A DNA stretch of 64,000 nt, taken from positions 76,136,346 to 76,200,345 of the forward strand of contig CM077157.1 in NCBI GenBank assembly GCA_039583875.1, in the 5' to 3' direction. Under the pieces are notes generated by a model. The model searched no databases and was not told the DNA's origin. It saw only the letters and a program-made list of their open reading frames with translations. The stretch is from Platanthera guangdongensis. Its lineage: Eukaryota > Streptophyta > Magnoliopsida > Asparagales > Orchidaceae. Shown here in pieces: positions 45,549-57,835 of this stretch (its first letter is position 1; each line of letters starts with the position of its first letter). The position numbers were made by a program, and so were the translations under genes.

Positions 45549-46686
45549 GGTACCAACCCAAGACCAAAAGCACTGAAGTAAAGTACAAAAGAAAACAGGG
45601 CATCAACAGGAAAAGAACTCCTACGTGATTTGTCATGTTCCACAAGGGTACACTAGACGCACAAGGCTATAAGGTGACTACATGAATATTTAATCAGAAA
45701 GAAAATACAAAACCTTTATTAGGCACTTGTGGTCGACTCTACCCAAAAATTCGGGCGAAGTGGTCACTCTTGGACACACCACCCGAAAAAAACACGGGCG
45801 AGGTGGTCACTCTTGGACACACCACCCAATAACAAAACGAATATATAATCTATTTAACTGCGAGGGAGTCTCATACTCTCCACCAAACACCGCAGACATC
45901 CAAAAACTAGGTAGACTTCCACAAGGCACTAATGAAGGTAACAAACACTGCGGTAGTGGAATCCTCCACTAACTCCCGCATTCAAGAAACCCAAAGAAAC
46001 CACAACACAAATATCTCGAGATTTGGCTTGTCAGACTCTACTTGACATTACTAGATACAGGACAAGGTTGATCAACCTATAGGAGCTATTTACAGTCCTA
46101 GATAAATTCTAACGCGTTTAATAACGAAAGCTAATGCATGCATAGACATCACTAAGACGCACCAGGAATAATTAACCAAAACCAGACAAGATCGGGCTTT
46201 CCAAGACAAAACTTTACAACAACAAAGGATCGCTGAAACGATTAATCATAACAATGATTCGGAAGAATAAGCGCAGAAAATTTTAAAGAACATGAAAGTA
46301 TAGCCGTTACCATCAGATCGGACAAAGAGATACTAGGGGAAACCACCACTTGCCTTGGTTTTTACCGAAAAAGCCCTCTGAATCGTTCCACGTCATAGAT
46401 CGGGGCAAAAGGCTGCGGGAGGAGTTGAAATCTAGACAAAAATGGTCGAAAAGGGGATTAGGGCCGAAAAACCCTAATGAGAAATCTCAAGAAATGGGGA
46501 AGAAATTACCACGAGGTCGTAGCTCTCGACGAGAGCTTTCCAGATCTACGATCGGTTTGAAATTCCGAGCACCTGAGCACCGTCGATGGCCATTGGAAGA
46601 AATAAGGACGGACAACCTCTTTCTCGCTCACGCCGCTCTGGTTCGGGAGGAAAAAGAATCGGAGAGGATGAAGAAGATTAAGAAGG

Positions 46687-46694
46687 TATTTATA
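46687..46694 (-). promoter_or_regulatory. TATA box in LTR X
   Basis: Minus-sense AGTATAAATACC matches the plant TATA consensus. It fixes the orientation of X as minus, in agreement with its TGTAACGACC start. Confidence 0.55.
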
Positions 46695-46764
46695 CTAAGG
46701 TTATAACAGGAAGAACAAACAAGATAGACCGGGTTCGGCTGAACCAGTTTTCCCGAGATAGAAG

Positions 46765-46935
46765 GAATGGATTACTCGAATACAAGGCAACTACTCGAGT
46801 ACTGCAAGAGGATTACTCGAGTATAAGGCAATTACTCGAGTACTGCAAGACGATTACTCGAGTATAAGGCAATTACTCGAGTACTGCTAGAGGATTACTC
46901 GAGTATAAGGCTATTACTCGAGTACAAGGCAAAAA
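46765..46935. repeat. 41-bp tandem array with TTACTCGAGTA palindromes in LTR X
   Basis: GATTACTCGAGTATAAGGCA-type units start at 46811, 46852 and 46893, an exact 41-bp period, with a diverged unit before. Each unit holds two ACTCGAGT palindromes about 21 bases apart. Confidence 0.9.
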
Positions 46936-46989
46936 AAATTTACTTGAGTGCAAAAGGGAGACAACTCCAATCGTCTCTTGGTCGAGATC

Positions 46990-47475
46990 AGCTCGACGTT
47001 AATCGAAGAAAAGGAAAAAGAAACTCCACTCGACGAATTCTGTTCGAAAATCATCGAATGTAAGGCCTGGTCGTTGAACCCAATTCGAAAATCGTCGAAC
47101 ACAGCACGCAGGGCCTGATCGTCGAACTCAATTCGAAGATCGTCGAATGCAGCACGCAGGGCCTGATCGTCGAACTCAATTCAAAGATCGTCGAACTCAA
47201 CATGCAAGTCCAGATCGTCGAACTCAACACGAAGATCCGCTAGACCTACAGCAAGCTCCACTCGACATTTCGTCGAGCTCAGCACGACAATCGTCGACCT
47301 CCAGACAGCGCCCAAAAAATAATTAACATCGTCGAGCTACGCTCGACGATCGTCGACCTCCAGACAGTGCCCAGAAAATAATACAATATTCGGAGCGTCG
47401 AGCTCCGCTCGACGATCGTCGACCTCCAAACAGCGCCCAGAGAAATCACAATAAGGTTGGTTCGACGAAATCCCA
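46990..47475. repeat. GATCGTCGA motif arrays in LTR X (48-bp and about 62-bp periods)
   Basis: GGGCCTGATCGTCGAACTCA begins at 47111 and 47159, a 48-bp period. At 47275-47460 units containing CTCGACGATCGTCGACCTCC and CAGCGCCCA repeat about every 62 bp. The core is the same as in elements A and C, although X has Ty3-like LTR ends. Confidence 0.85.
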
Positions 47476-47895
47476 CACCTTTAGGAGGGCGTCCCGAGAA
47501 TCAAAACAAGCAATCATTAATATAGCAATTATCGTGCTCAGATAGTTGAACATGGAAATATGAGATCAAAACAAAGGCTCAAACGCGCTGAATTAAACGA
47601 AACTCACGTCGTAGGCAATCATTGATGCTACGAACACAACAGCGAAGTCAAAACCAGAATCTGACAAGCCATTCCCGAGAAATTAACTGTCAAAGTATGC
47701 GGCGAACAAAAACAAAACCAAAAACATCGATCGCGCGCAGAGACTCCAAAAATGCTTGGGTTGCGACGAAACTGGATGAGGAAGTCCAAAATTACTCAAA
47801 TCCAACACTCTACGTTAAAAGTAATGCCACGACGTCATAAATCTGACGTTGCCCAATCAAATAAATCATCAAAAAATTGGGGTCGTTACACCCAC

Positions 47896-47985
47896 CGGGG
47901 TCAACACCTAGACCTCGAATGCGATGGGGTAGCGAAACAAGCGGTCCCACACACACGAGTCATGTTGGATAATATAATCTCAACA
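47896..47985 (-). mobile_element. TRIM solo LTR in B, right segment
   Basis: It runs from CGGGGTCAACACC to ATAATCTCAACA at 47985, matching 61413-61502. With 31429-31575 it makes a single LTR of about 237 bp. The next bases (ATATACAAGG) return to the RT frame of element B. Confidence 0.85.
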
Positions 47986-49862
47986 ATATACAAGGAACAA
48001 TCTAATGGCCTCCAATCTTGCTACAAGGGCAAAGATTTTATCAAAGTCAATGCCTTCTTCTTGTCTGTACCCCTTAGCCACTAGTCTGGCTTTGTTTTTT
48101 ATTATAATATCATTTTCATCAAGCTTGTTTCTGTAGATCCACTTGACTCCAATGACACTATGTCCTTGTGGTCTGGGAACTAGCTTCCAGACCTTACACC
48201 TCTTGAACTGGTTCAGTTCTTCCTGCATAGCTCCAATCCAATGCTGGTCTATGGTGGCTTCTTCAAACTTCTTGGGCTCCAATTGAGATAAAAAGCTTGA
48301 ATACATGACAATATTCAGACTTCTTCTCCTTGTTGTTACTCCTTGGCTTGCCTCACCAATTGTCTGGTGTGCTGGATGATCTCTCATATGTTTGACTACT
48401 GGTGGTAGTCTTCTTTCAGCAACAGGTTCAGCTTCAGGTGCGGCCTCTTATGGATCTTCATCTACTCCAAGTGTTCCTGGTAGATCTTCTGAAGTGTCCA
48501 CTTCATCTTGTATAACTGGTGATGCATCCTTGATGGTCTGTTTGTCCCTCATCTGTTCTGTACCTACAGTACTATAAGAGGAGCTTGGTATCTCCCTGTT
48601 AATAATAGTAGACTCATAAAAGACTACATGAACTGATTCTTCTACAACTTGACTTTTCAAGTTGTAGATTTTATAGGTTTTGCTATGATTATTGTACTCA
48701 ATAAAAATTCCATCAAAGGATTTGACAGCAAACTTAGTCACATAAGACTTTCCATTATGAAGCACATAGCACTTACTACCAATGATTCAGAGATAGCCTA
48801 GATTTGATTTTCTGCCCTTCAAGATCTCATAGGGAGTCTTCTTGTGGCTTTTGGTGATAAAGGCGCTATTGAGGACATGACAGGCAGTATTTACTGCCTC
48901 AGCCCAGAAATATTCTGGGAGAGATGTATCACTCAACAGTGTTCTACCAGCCTCTATGAGAGTCCTTTTTTTCCTCTCAACTATCTCATTTTGCTGGGGT
49001 GTCATAGGTGAAGAGAATTCTTGATGAATCTCATGTTCTTCATATAATCTTGTCATGCTATCAGACTCGAATTCAGTCTCATGGTCACTTCTGATTTTGA
49101 CCACAGAGCTGTTTAATTCATTCTAAATTTGCTTGACAAACTTAGTGAAGATATCAAGGGTTTTATTCTCTCTCTTTATGAATATCTATGCAAACCTAGA
49201 AAAGTCATCAACCACCACAAGTGTGTAGACCTTCCTACCAAGACTATGAACTGGCATAGGACCAAACAAGTCCATATGCAGGAGGTATAGGCACCTCACA
49301 GAATCTTTGGTCTCAATGCTCTTGAAGGAGGCTTTTGTCTGCTTGCCCTTTTGTCAAGCTGAGCAAATTCCAACTTTGGAGCACTTCATATTGGGACAAT
49401 TCCTAACTAGCTCTTGACTAAAGAGCTTACCAATAGTCTTATAATTCAAATCGGGTAGCCACTTGTGCCACTGGACACAGTAGGAGACTTTCTCATTTTT
49501 AATAGACAGATAGGAGAATCTGTATCTAGATATAGAAAGTTTAAGCAATAAACATTCTCACTCCTAGTGCCTGTCAAAATGACCTCTTGGTCACTTGACC
49601 TCCTAATTAGGCACTCATCCTTGTGCAAGACAATAATATAGCTAAGATCAGAGAGCTGGCTTATGCTTAAAAGGTTGTATTGTAACCCTTCAACAAAAGC
49701 CACCTTAAAGATGGTGACTATGCCATTGGTGATCTTATCATATCCATTTGTTACCCATCTATATGAAACACCAAAGATAACTTTGGGTCCATCTTTTACT
49801 GATGTGTATTCTTTCAAGTTGCTCCTTGTCCCAGTCATGTGCCTAGAACATCCACTGTCCAA
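47986..49862 (-). pseudogene. Element B pol, N-terminal half: protease, integrase, RT start
   Basis: Protease: LDSGCSRHMTG (49862). A stretch HNLISISQL-like (YNLLSISQLSDL) leads to the integrase zinc region (CVQWHKWLPDLNYKTI, one H altered) and core: IRSDHETEFES, SPMTPQQNEIVERKKRTLIE and WAEAVNTACHVLN (49104-48800). The integrase tail is at 48765-48448. The RT start, [27 protein letters not shown] and [10 protein letters not shown] (48387-47986), ends at the TRIM. Stops or shifts lie near 49354, 49130, 48787 and 48448. It continues at 31428. Confidence 0.9.
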
Positions 49863-49959
49863 GTACCAATTAGGGATATGGCCACTTAAACTAACCTGTA
49901 ATATACAATTTACTTTACCTTAGGACCTCAATATCTATTGGGTCCTAGGTGCACATTAG

Positions 49960-52435
49960 TATGAAACTAAACATGTCCACCCGTAGAATTTCTGACAGGT
50001 GGACTGAACCTAGCTCTGGCCACATTGGGATCGTGTCAGCAGTCAATGGCAAAGTGCCATATCGTACCACAGCACCAACAGTCATGTATGTTATATCTTC
50101 TCTTTTGTGTAGGCCCTATATCTTGGTTAGCAGGAGCCCCAACAGGAAGAATACGTGTTGCAGCCCTTTTCTAATTTCTTTCAGCTAGAATTTGACTGAA
50201 GGTAAGTCTTCTAGTTGGCTTGTTTGGTCTGATCTGAGTGCTATCAGCGATAATCTTCTTTTCATAAATCATGCTTCTGATGGCTTCAGATATGCCCAGA
50301 TCAGCCTGACTTTTAGACTTGCCCTTACTCTAGATCTTTATTGTCAGTCTCTGAGCCTTGTCTGCAGCAACATTCTTGATTGTTAGTGCAGAAGCACCAA
50401 AAACAAATGGTCCTGGTTAGGCCATCTGAAATTTCTCATGGGTAGCCTCAAAGGCACTCACCCGGCTAGAGCTTTCACCATGGCAATGAACATCTTTATT
50501 TACCCCTAAGGAACAACCCTTCTCCCAGTGACCATAGGAGCTTTCCTGGTCAAACCTGTTAGAAGGTAACAGAACTTTTCTAAATGGAATAGGAGGCTTG
50601 GAAGCAATAGACTGAGGTGGAGCTGGAGCTTTGCCCTTCCTTTTAGAAGGAACAACTCTTGTGCTTCCCTTGAATCCCAACTCTTTCTTACCCTTTTGAG
50701 AGGAGAAATTTTCTATCAAGGGTAGTACTGTACTTGGCTTAGAATAGCTAGTCACTATTCTTTTCTCCTTCTCAAGATTATCTTCAAGCTCCTTGATGAG
50801 ACATTTCTTGTGCTTGATGGAGGCCATCTGGATGTCCAAGAGGGACTTTAGTTGACTAATTTCCCTTGCTTTCTAGTGTAGTAGATTAGCTATTACAGTT
50901 TGCAGGGCAACTGCAAGCTTAAGAGATGAAATCTCTTTAGCTTGCTCCTTAGACAACTTCCTGACCTTCTTGAAGCCATTTAGAAGTTCTCCATACTTGT
51001 CAATCATTTGATTGACATCTCATTCAGATCCAGAATCTTCTTCACCACTGGGTGAAGAGGTTTCTGAACAAGGACTCGTCTCATACTCAGAAAGTGAAGC
51101 AGAATTAGGTAATGAATGTACCTTGCTTTGACCAAGCTGATCCTGGATGCCCTCTTCATATGTCATTGCCATCAGTCCTCTGTATTTGTGGGCATCTTCA
51201 TCCTCATCTGAGTCACTATCTGATAGTGTCAGAGGGGCCCTAATTCCTATCCTTATTGGAGGATTAAAATCTCCTGCTGCAATAGCTTTATCATTAGCAG
51301 TAGCAGTAACTAGTCCAATGTAGGCTTCCTCTTCTTCAGACTCTGATGATGATGAGTCTGTCTAGCTCTTTTCCTTCTTGGCAATGAAGGACTTCTCCTT
51401 CTTTCCTTTGTGCTGGTGCTGCTTCTTTTCCTCATCCTCCTTCCTCTTCTCTAGGCATTCAGCTATTATATGCCCAGGCTTGCTGCAACAGTAGCAAACT
51501 ACTTTAGAAGAATTATATTTATTAGGTTTGGAACCATACCTGTCAGTCTTGTACTGATTCTTCATGTGATGAGTGGAATTGGAAAACCTCTTCTTCCAAT
51601 GCTTCTTCTTCATCAGCCTCTGGAGTTGCCTAGATAATGTTGCAAAGTCTTCTTCAGACATACTGCTATCTGATGCCTCTGAGTCTGAGCTATCTGACTC
51701 AGCTTGTCTTCTTGGTGGAGAAGGAATCCTTTCCTTGGCCAGGGATTTGCTGGTGGCCTCCTCTTCCTTCCTGTCAACTAGTTGTATCTCATAGGAGAAC
51801 AGCTTTCAAAATAATATTTGGGGAGGAGTTTCAGCAAACTTAGACACCTCTCTTATGACACAGATCATAGTATCCAAGTCTCTAGTGAGAGATCTGAGAA
51901 AATTGTCATTTATTTCATAATTATTGAAGATCCTCCCATAGATCTTCAACTCCTTTATGATCTTGAAGAATCTTTCATAACAAGCAATTTTGTTCTCATT
52001 CAGGTTTTGCCTGAAAGATTCATACTCTTGGTTGATCATAGACTTCTTATCATCCCTTACCTCCTCAGTACCCTCCATGTAGACCACAAGAGTGTCCTAC
52101 ATCTCTTTGGAGGTCTTGCAGTGAACTAGATTAAGAAAGGTTGAGTCATCAATAGCACGGGAAATAATATTATGTGCTCTCTTATCTAGTCCAGCAAGGA
52201 TGATTTCATCCTTGGTCATCTCAGAGTATGTCTTAGGAGTTTGGTCATTAGCATTCAGAATAGAGACCTTCATAGGGATGAAAGGTCCCTCCTTGACTGT
52301 TACAAAAATCCTTGGATCATAGGCTTCCATGAATAGCTTCACCCTCTCTTTCCATATTCCAAAATACTCCATCCTGCATATGGGAAGTTTTATGGAACTC
52401 AGCTCTCTCTGGCTCACTCCAGAGCCCTTGATCAC
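49960..52435 (-). pseudogene. Copia gag of element B, two zinc knuckles
   Basis: Start region MIKGSGVSQRELSS near 52435, then FGIWKERVRLFMEAY-type capsid motifs, TFLNLVHCKTSKEM, YESFRQ and FLRSLTRDLD. The first knuckle, CYCCSKPGHIIAEC, lies near 51497-51455. Acidic, coiled-coil-like and basic segments follow. A second, degraded knuckle (CWCCG ... HFAIDC) lies near 50075-50031, next to pol. Breaks near 52097, 51806, 51362, 50880 and in the second knuckle (a Cys-region stop). It is collinear with gag of D and I. Confidence 0.85.
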
Positions 52436-52502
52436 TTAATTGTAGCTACCTTTGGAGATCACTCATATTGTTAAATCCTTTTTGAGCAACCACCCTCTGA
52501 CT

Positions 52503-53703
52503 TGAAAGTTCTTATTTTCAAGATAGCTAGCAACCTAGGGGGTGAATAGGTTTATCTACGTCTTTTGAATTTCTTTTTATTTTTTATTGAGTTACTATGT
52601 GATTGAGAGCTTTTTATGAACCTGCAAATAGAAAACACACACAAAAAAGCACACGGGTATTTTTATAGTGGTTCCCCAAAATTATGGATACATCCACTCT
52701 CCACCCACCTTGCTAACTTCCTGTTAGTCAAGGCACTCCTCCATAACAATGCTCCAAGGAGCTTACACCTCAGATCCCTCGGGATCTCTTAGTCTCCTCC
52801 AAGACTTACTCCTCAGCCGCAAGGGCCTACACTCAGTGATACAAGTATCACCTACCTCAGGAAATTAAGCCCTACCACTCAGGCTATGAAGGATAGTCCT
52901 ACCTCAGAGCAAACTTGATCCTATAACTCAGAGAGATACACTCTCCAATAGCTCATGCAAAATTTCCCTACTTCTCAGTAAGTAAATCTCACCTACCTCA
53001 GATCCCAGCTGGATCCTACACTCAGAGAGGAAACCCCTCTTATAGCTCAGATCCAGAAGGATCTTACAATAAGAAATAATTTAATTAACTTTGACATAGA
53101 GAAATTTCTATGTATCAACAACTAGAGCAGAGAAATTTCTGCTCTATCTCTCCTCACAGTAGAGAAAAACTTTGCTGGAGGAACTTATAATCTTACTCTT
53201 GAACTTGTTGTAGAAGATTAAAGATCTGTTGATCTTGAGTCTTCAAGCAGCTAACTGAACCTGCTGATGGCTGAAAGTTCTTCTTTCTTCATAACTATTT
53301 ATGATCTTGTTGTGCCTCATGAAGATGGCACAACTATCTGAAATTTTTTGTGTTGGAGTACTTCAAGCTTTTTACATGCAGCAATGGCAAGGAAGATGAA
53401 GACGGCTGCTAACTTTTGAAGTTGATGAAACCCTAAAAATGTTGTCTTGTGTCTTGGCCCATCTCATCCTTTTGCAGTTCGCCGATCAACGACTCTAAGA
53501 GATCAGTGGGTCCCACGTGCAGCTTCTAGCTGCGCCTTGCTTTAACGTCTATCTGTCGTAATGTAGGCCTATGGCACCTTTTGTCGTGTACTGTGAATTT
53601 GCTGCTAATAATTTGAATATGGTTGACTTTGTTGATTTTGCTGATGTCAGCACCTGTGGGCTTAACAAAAATCGAGCATCAGTAGTATAGGCGTTAAGTG
53701 AGG
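52503..53703 (-). repeat. 5' LTR of element B, first segment
   Basis: It starts TGAAAGTTC. The PBS beside it is damaged: only CCCTCTGA remains of the expected CCCTCTGATACCA. It runs to the site TGAGG (53699-53703), where element C is inserted. The LTR resumes after the second TGAGG at 57831-57835. Confidence 0.9.
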
Positions 53704-54954
53704 TGAAGGTGATCAGTTAGATCTTAACTTTCTTCTCAACTAGAGTTAATGTAAAAAGTCACAGCACAAAGATAAAGAAGGAAAAGCAAGCACAGAGACG
53801 ACACAAGAATTTATAGTGGTTCCCCTAAACTTGGGTACATCCACTCTTCTACCACCCTGTTAGGAATCCACTTAGGTTTTTGATCAGGTGCCCTATCACC
53901 ACAAGATTTGCTTCAGGTAGATCTAGAAACCCTTCAGGCTTTTGATCAGGTGCCTAAAAACTAATAAGTTTTTGATCAGGTTCCCTATCACCAAGGAGTT
54001 CACTTTTGAAGGGAGTAATAACCCTTTACATAGGTGGGGATGAGAGAGTGATGAAAGTCTTTTTTTCTCAATCACAATGAGAAGACTATGTGGATTCAGT
54101 GATGTTGTCAAAGCTCCCCCTGAGATGTAGAATAGTTCGGGAGTGGAAGCTTTGCTTCAGGGTGTAGGCCTTCAAGTTGATGTTGCTCTCCAACAAGCTT
54201 TTAGACTGATATGAATTGATTGTCTCTTGAAAGCCTGGAGCAGATGAAGAAGATGATGTTGATTTGCTGTAAGAAAACTTGTAGCCGAGTTCCTCTTTTG
54301 TGAGATAAAAAGCCTTCTTGAATATTCTCTCTCTATCTCTTCTATTTTGTCGAGTGTTGTATTATTTTTCTTATATTCTCTGTAAGATATAATATCTGTA
54401 TATTTAATGCTTGAAGAATTCAAGCATTTGAATTCTTTCTATCTTGGAATGGCTAAATCAATTCCCGAGAATGGAATCTGTCTTGAGAAATCAATTGGAA
54501 CTGTCATTCAAACGACTATATTTGATAGCATTAAATCTGAGAGCTATAAATGCCTGCAGTTAAGCCTTAATTAAATCTACTGTAAATAAGAAGGTCTGAA
54601 AAACGGCACAGGAAATCGCCAAACTAAATCTTAAAGCTTCTTCAAACTGGGTTCGGAGATCGTTGAACTCAGCTCGGAGATCGTTGAGCTGAGTTCAGAG
54701 ATTTTGAACTGCATCTGAGTTTTACAGTTTTCTTTGAGCTGAGCTCAGAGATCGTTGATCTCCGCTCAGAAATCGTTGAACTGAGTTCAGAGATTTTCTT
54801 CTAGCAATTTTCTGAACTTCAAATCTGTACTTCTCTGGAATTTTTCTGAATGACCAAATCTGGAAATAATCCTATGACCCATGACTATACATTTTGGGTC
54901 AATCTAATATTCCTAATAGTGATCTTGACCCAAATCAGAACTAAGATTCCAACA
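53704..54954 (-). repeat. 3' LTR of element C
   Basis: 1251 bp, TGAAGGTGATCAG to GATTCCAACA, followed by minus-sense PPT AAATAGGGGGAGAT (54955-54970). The array near 54650-54800 reads GATCGTTGA / AGTTCAGAGAT, a CpG-decayed form of the A motif. Confidence 0.95.
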
Positions 54955-55274
54955 ATCTCCCCCTATTTTGGTGAGGACACTATTCACATAAAAATACAAA
55001 GCTAGTGTAAAATGAGTTCTTAAAAAAAAGAGCAACAATGGTTTGAAATAAAAATGAGAATAAAAGCTTCTAAAGGGCTATGCAGCTGTTCTGTTGCTTG
55101 TCTTTAACTGAGTTCATTTCAGCATATCTGAAACATGGTTCCAACAAACTCCTTGATATCATCCCCCAGATTTCTGAATAATTGAAACTACTGTTGCTGT
55201 AACCTCTAAAATAGTCCCCCCTTGTACAGCTACCCCTACTCTGAAGGGTCGTTTCCTGAAATAAGAGGTTAGAA

Positions 55275-56489
55275 GTTCTGGACCCAGATTACCTTGGGTT
55301 TGGGTTCTTTTTCATAATAATCAGAAATAAAAGAATATTCAGGTTGATCTTTGTGACCTAATGGATGAAATTTCCTAGGAGAGATGAACCATTGGGTAAA
55401 AGGATTGACAAAATTTTGAGTTTGATTATAATTTTCAAAAGGATACAAAATTCTGTTTTGAAATTCTGAGTTCGATGATTTATGTTGAGATCTTTGATCT
55501 GCATTCGACGACCAGTATTGATCTCGTCAATCTCGGTTCACAGAGTAATAATGACTACTATCTATGTTCCATGATCGTCGATCTCTGCTCGATGAAAAGT
55601 GATGATATCGTCGATCCCCTTTTGCTGAGTAGTTAAACCCTACCTCTGGGTTCAGAGATCGTCGATCGTCGTTCGACGAGTAATACTGAGATCGTCGATC
55701 TTGGTTCGACGACTTAATTTGAATAAAACATTTCTGAATATTTTTAGTTTGTTTTGGTAAAAATTCAGTTACTTTATCTAAATCTATTGTCTTTTCTTTG
55801 CCTTTAACTGATTCTAATGAAGCTAATGTTTTTGAAGTAATTGTTAAGTCTTCTTTGAGTTGAATGTTTTCAGAAGATAAATTAATTACTTTTTCTTTGA
55901 GAAGTTTTATCTCCTTCTCAGTTAGAATCAAATCATTGCATAAAATTTTAAAATCTTCTTTAAAATGTTCTGAAGAGAAATCAAAGGAGGAAATAACCTG
56001 ATACTCTTCTGATACTGTTATTGATTCTTCATCATATTCAGATTCTTCATCATAGCTACTGCAAGATGCATTGATTGCCATCAAACAGAATTCTCTTGCT
56101 CTTATTTCTTCTTCATCCTCAGTTGTACTGGATGAAGCTTCAGAGTCACTCCAAGATTCAGCTTAAAATGTTCTTTCTTTTGCTGATCCAGCAGCCATTG
56201 CTGTGAGGGAGTCCCAGATTTCCTTTACTGAAGTACATTCAGCCACTTCTTGAAAAATATCATCTGACATTGATTGAGCAAGGATGTCCATTGCTCTTGC
56301 ATCAAAAATTTTTAGCAATTTTTGTGCTTTTGAGGCTGCAGATAGTGTAATGGTACCTGACAAAATAGAGTTGTAAATGGCTTCATCAATATAATTCATA
56401 AACAACCTAATTCTTGCCTTCCATAGTGCAAGCTTATCTAGATTGCACTTAGGAGGTCCAGTGCTTGAACATTCTTCATTTTGTGTCAT
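55275..56489 (-). pseudogene. Internally deleted gag of element C
   Basis: Start MTQNEECSSTGPPKCNLDKLA at 56489 (first 20 residues match the pattern of A), capsid motifs ALWKARIRLFMNYID and VKEIWDSL. At 56163, in frame, comes a stop, then AESWSDSEASS. Compared with A, the capsid C-terminus and the whole CCHC knuckle are missing here. The acidic and coiled-coil parts and an Arg-Arg-Ser repeat tail (55710-55470) remain. It ends KPKVIWV near 55290. A second stop lies near 55527. It lacks the RNA-binding knuckle. Confidence 0.9.
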
Positions 56490-56560
56490 GAGAAACTCTT
56501 AAGAAATATAAGATCTATCAGATCATTTTGGTTCAGGTGTTAGTCTGTACAACCAAAGAA

Positions 56561-56577
56561 ACCCCCTCTGATACCAA
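56561..56577 (-). promoter_or_regulatory. Primer-binding site of element C
   Basis: Minus-sense TTGGTATCAGAGGGGG lies one base inside the LTR end and matches tRNA-iMet. Confidence 0.9.
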
Positions 56578-56578
56578 T

Positions 56579-57830
56579 TGAAAGTGAGCAGTTAGATCTT
56601 AACATTCTTCTAAACTAGAGTTAATGTAAAAAGTCACAGCACAAAGATAAAGAAGGAAAAGCAAGCACACAGACGACGCAAGAATTTATAGTGGTTCCCC
56701 TAAACTTGGGTACATCCACTCTTCTACCACCCTGGTAGGAATCCACTTAGGTTTTTGATCAGGTGCCCCATCACCACAAGATCTGCTTCAGGTAGATCTA
56801 GAAACACTTCAGGCTTTTGATCAGGTGCCTAAAAACCAATAGGTTTTTGATCAAGTAGCCTATCACCAAAGAGTTCACTTTTGAAGGGAGTAATAACCCT
56901 TTACAGAGGTGGGAATGAGAGAGTGATGAAAGTCTTCTTTTTTCAATCATAATGAGAAGACTATGTGGATTCAGTGATGTTGTCAAAGCTCCCCCTGACA
57001 TGTAGAATAGTTCAGGAGTGGAAGCTTTGCTTCAGGGTGTAGGCCTTCAAGTTGATGTTGCTCTCCAACAAGCTTTTAGACTGATATGAATTGATTGTCT
57101 CTTGAAAGCCTGGAGCAGATGAAGAAGATGAAGTTGATTTGCTGTAAGAAAAGTTGTAGCTGAGTTCCTCTTTTGTGAGAGAAAAAGCCTTCTTAAATAT
57201 TCTCTCTCTATCTCTTCTATTTTGTCGAGTGCTGTATTATTCTTCTTATATTCTCTGTAAGATATAATATATGTATATTTAATGCCTAAAGAATTCAAGC
57301 ATTTGAATTGTTTCTATCTTGGAATGGCTAAATCAATTCCCGAGAATGGAATCTGTCTTGAGAAATCAATTGGCACTGTCATTCGAATGACTATATTTGA
57401 TAGCATTAAATCTGAGAGCTATAAATGCCTGTAGTTAAGCCTTAATTAAATCTGCCAGTTGTAAATAAGGTCTGAAAAACGGCACAAGAAATCGCCAAAC
57501 TAAATCTTAAAGCTTCTTCAAACTGGGTTTGGAGATTGTTGAACTCAGCTCGGAGATCGTTGAGCTGAGTTCAGAGATTTTGAATTGCATCTGAGTTTTA
57601 CAGTTTTCTTTGAGCTGAGCTCAGAGATCGTTGATCTCCGCTCAGAGATCGTTGAACTGAGTTCAGAGATTTTCTTCCAGCAATTTTCTGAACTTCAAAT
57701 CTGAACTTCTCTGGAATTTTTCTGAATGACCAACCCTGGAAATAATCCTATAACCCATGACTATATATTTTGGGTCAATCTAATATTCCTAATAGTGATC
57801 CTGACCCAAATCAGAACTAAGGTTCCAACA
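56579..57830 (-). repeat. 5' LTR of element C
   Basis: 1252 bp, TGAAAGTGAGCAG to GGTTCCAACA. It is almost the same as 53704-54954 and carries the same decayed motif array (57530-57670). Confidence 0.95.
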
Positions 57831-57835
57831 TGAGG

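Larger units (their letters stand above)
45549..47890 (-). mobile_element. Solo LTR X, right segment
   Basis: It continues LTR X after element A. Bases 45549-45631 repeat 32356-32438; new X sequence starts at 45632. It contains a minus-strand TATA box (46694-46687) and three short tandem arrays. The longest frame (plus 46350-46706, 118 codons) has no recognisable domain. It ends GGTCGTTACA, followed by CCCAC. Confidence 0.8.
53704..57830 (-). mobile_element. Element C: 4.1-kb gag-only copia derivative
   Basis: Complete, with two LTRs (53704-54954 and 56579-57830), PBS, a 1.6-kb interior and PPT, and flanked by TGAGG at 53699-53703 and 57831-57835. The interior encodes only a deleted gag. LTR pairs differ at only a few percent of positions by eye, so it is fairly young. 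Its gag is closest to that of element A. Confidence 0.95.

Noticed and set aside
46350..46706. 118-codon basic plus-strand frame as a small gene
   Set aside because: It lies inside solo LTR X next to its TATA box on the opposite strand; no known motif.
46765..46935. CRISPR-like regular repeats
   Set aside because: Units are directly tandem without unique spacers, in eukaryotic LTR DNA.
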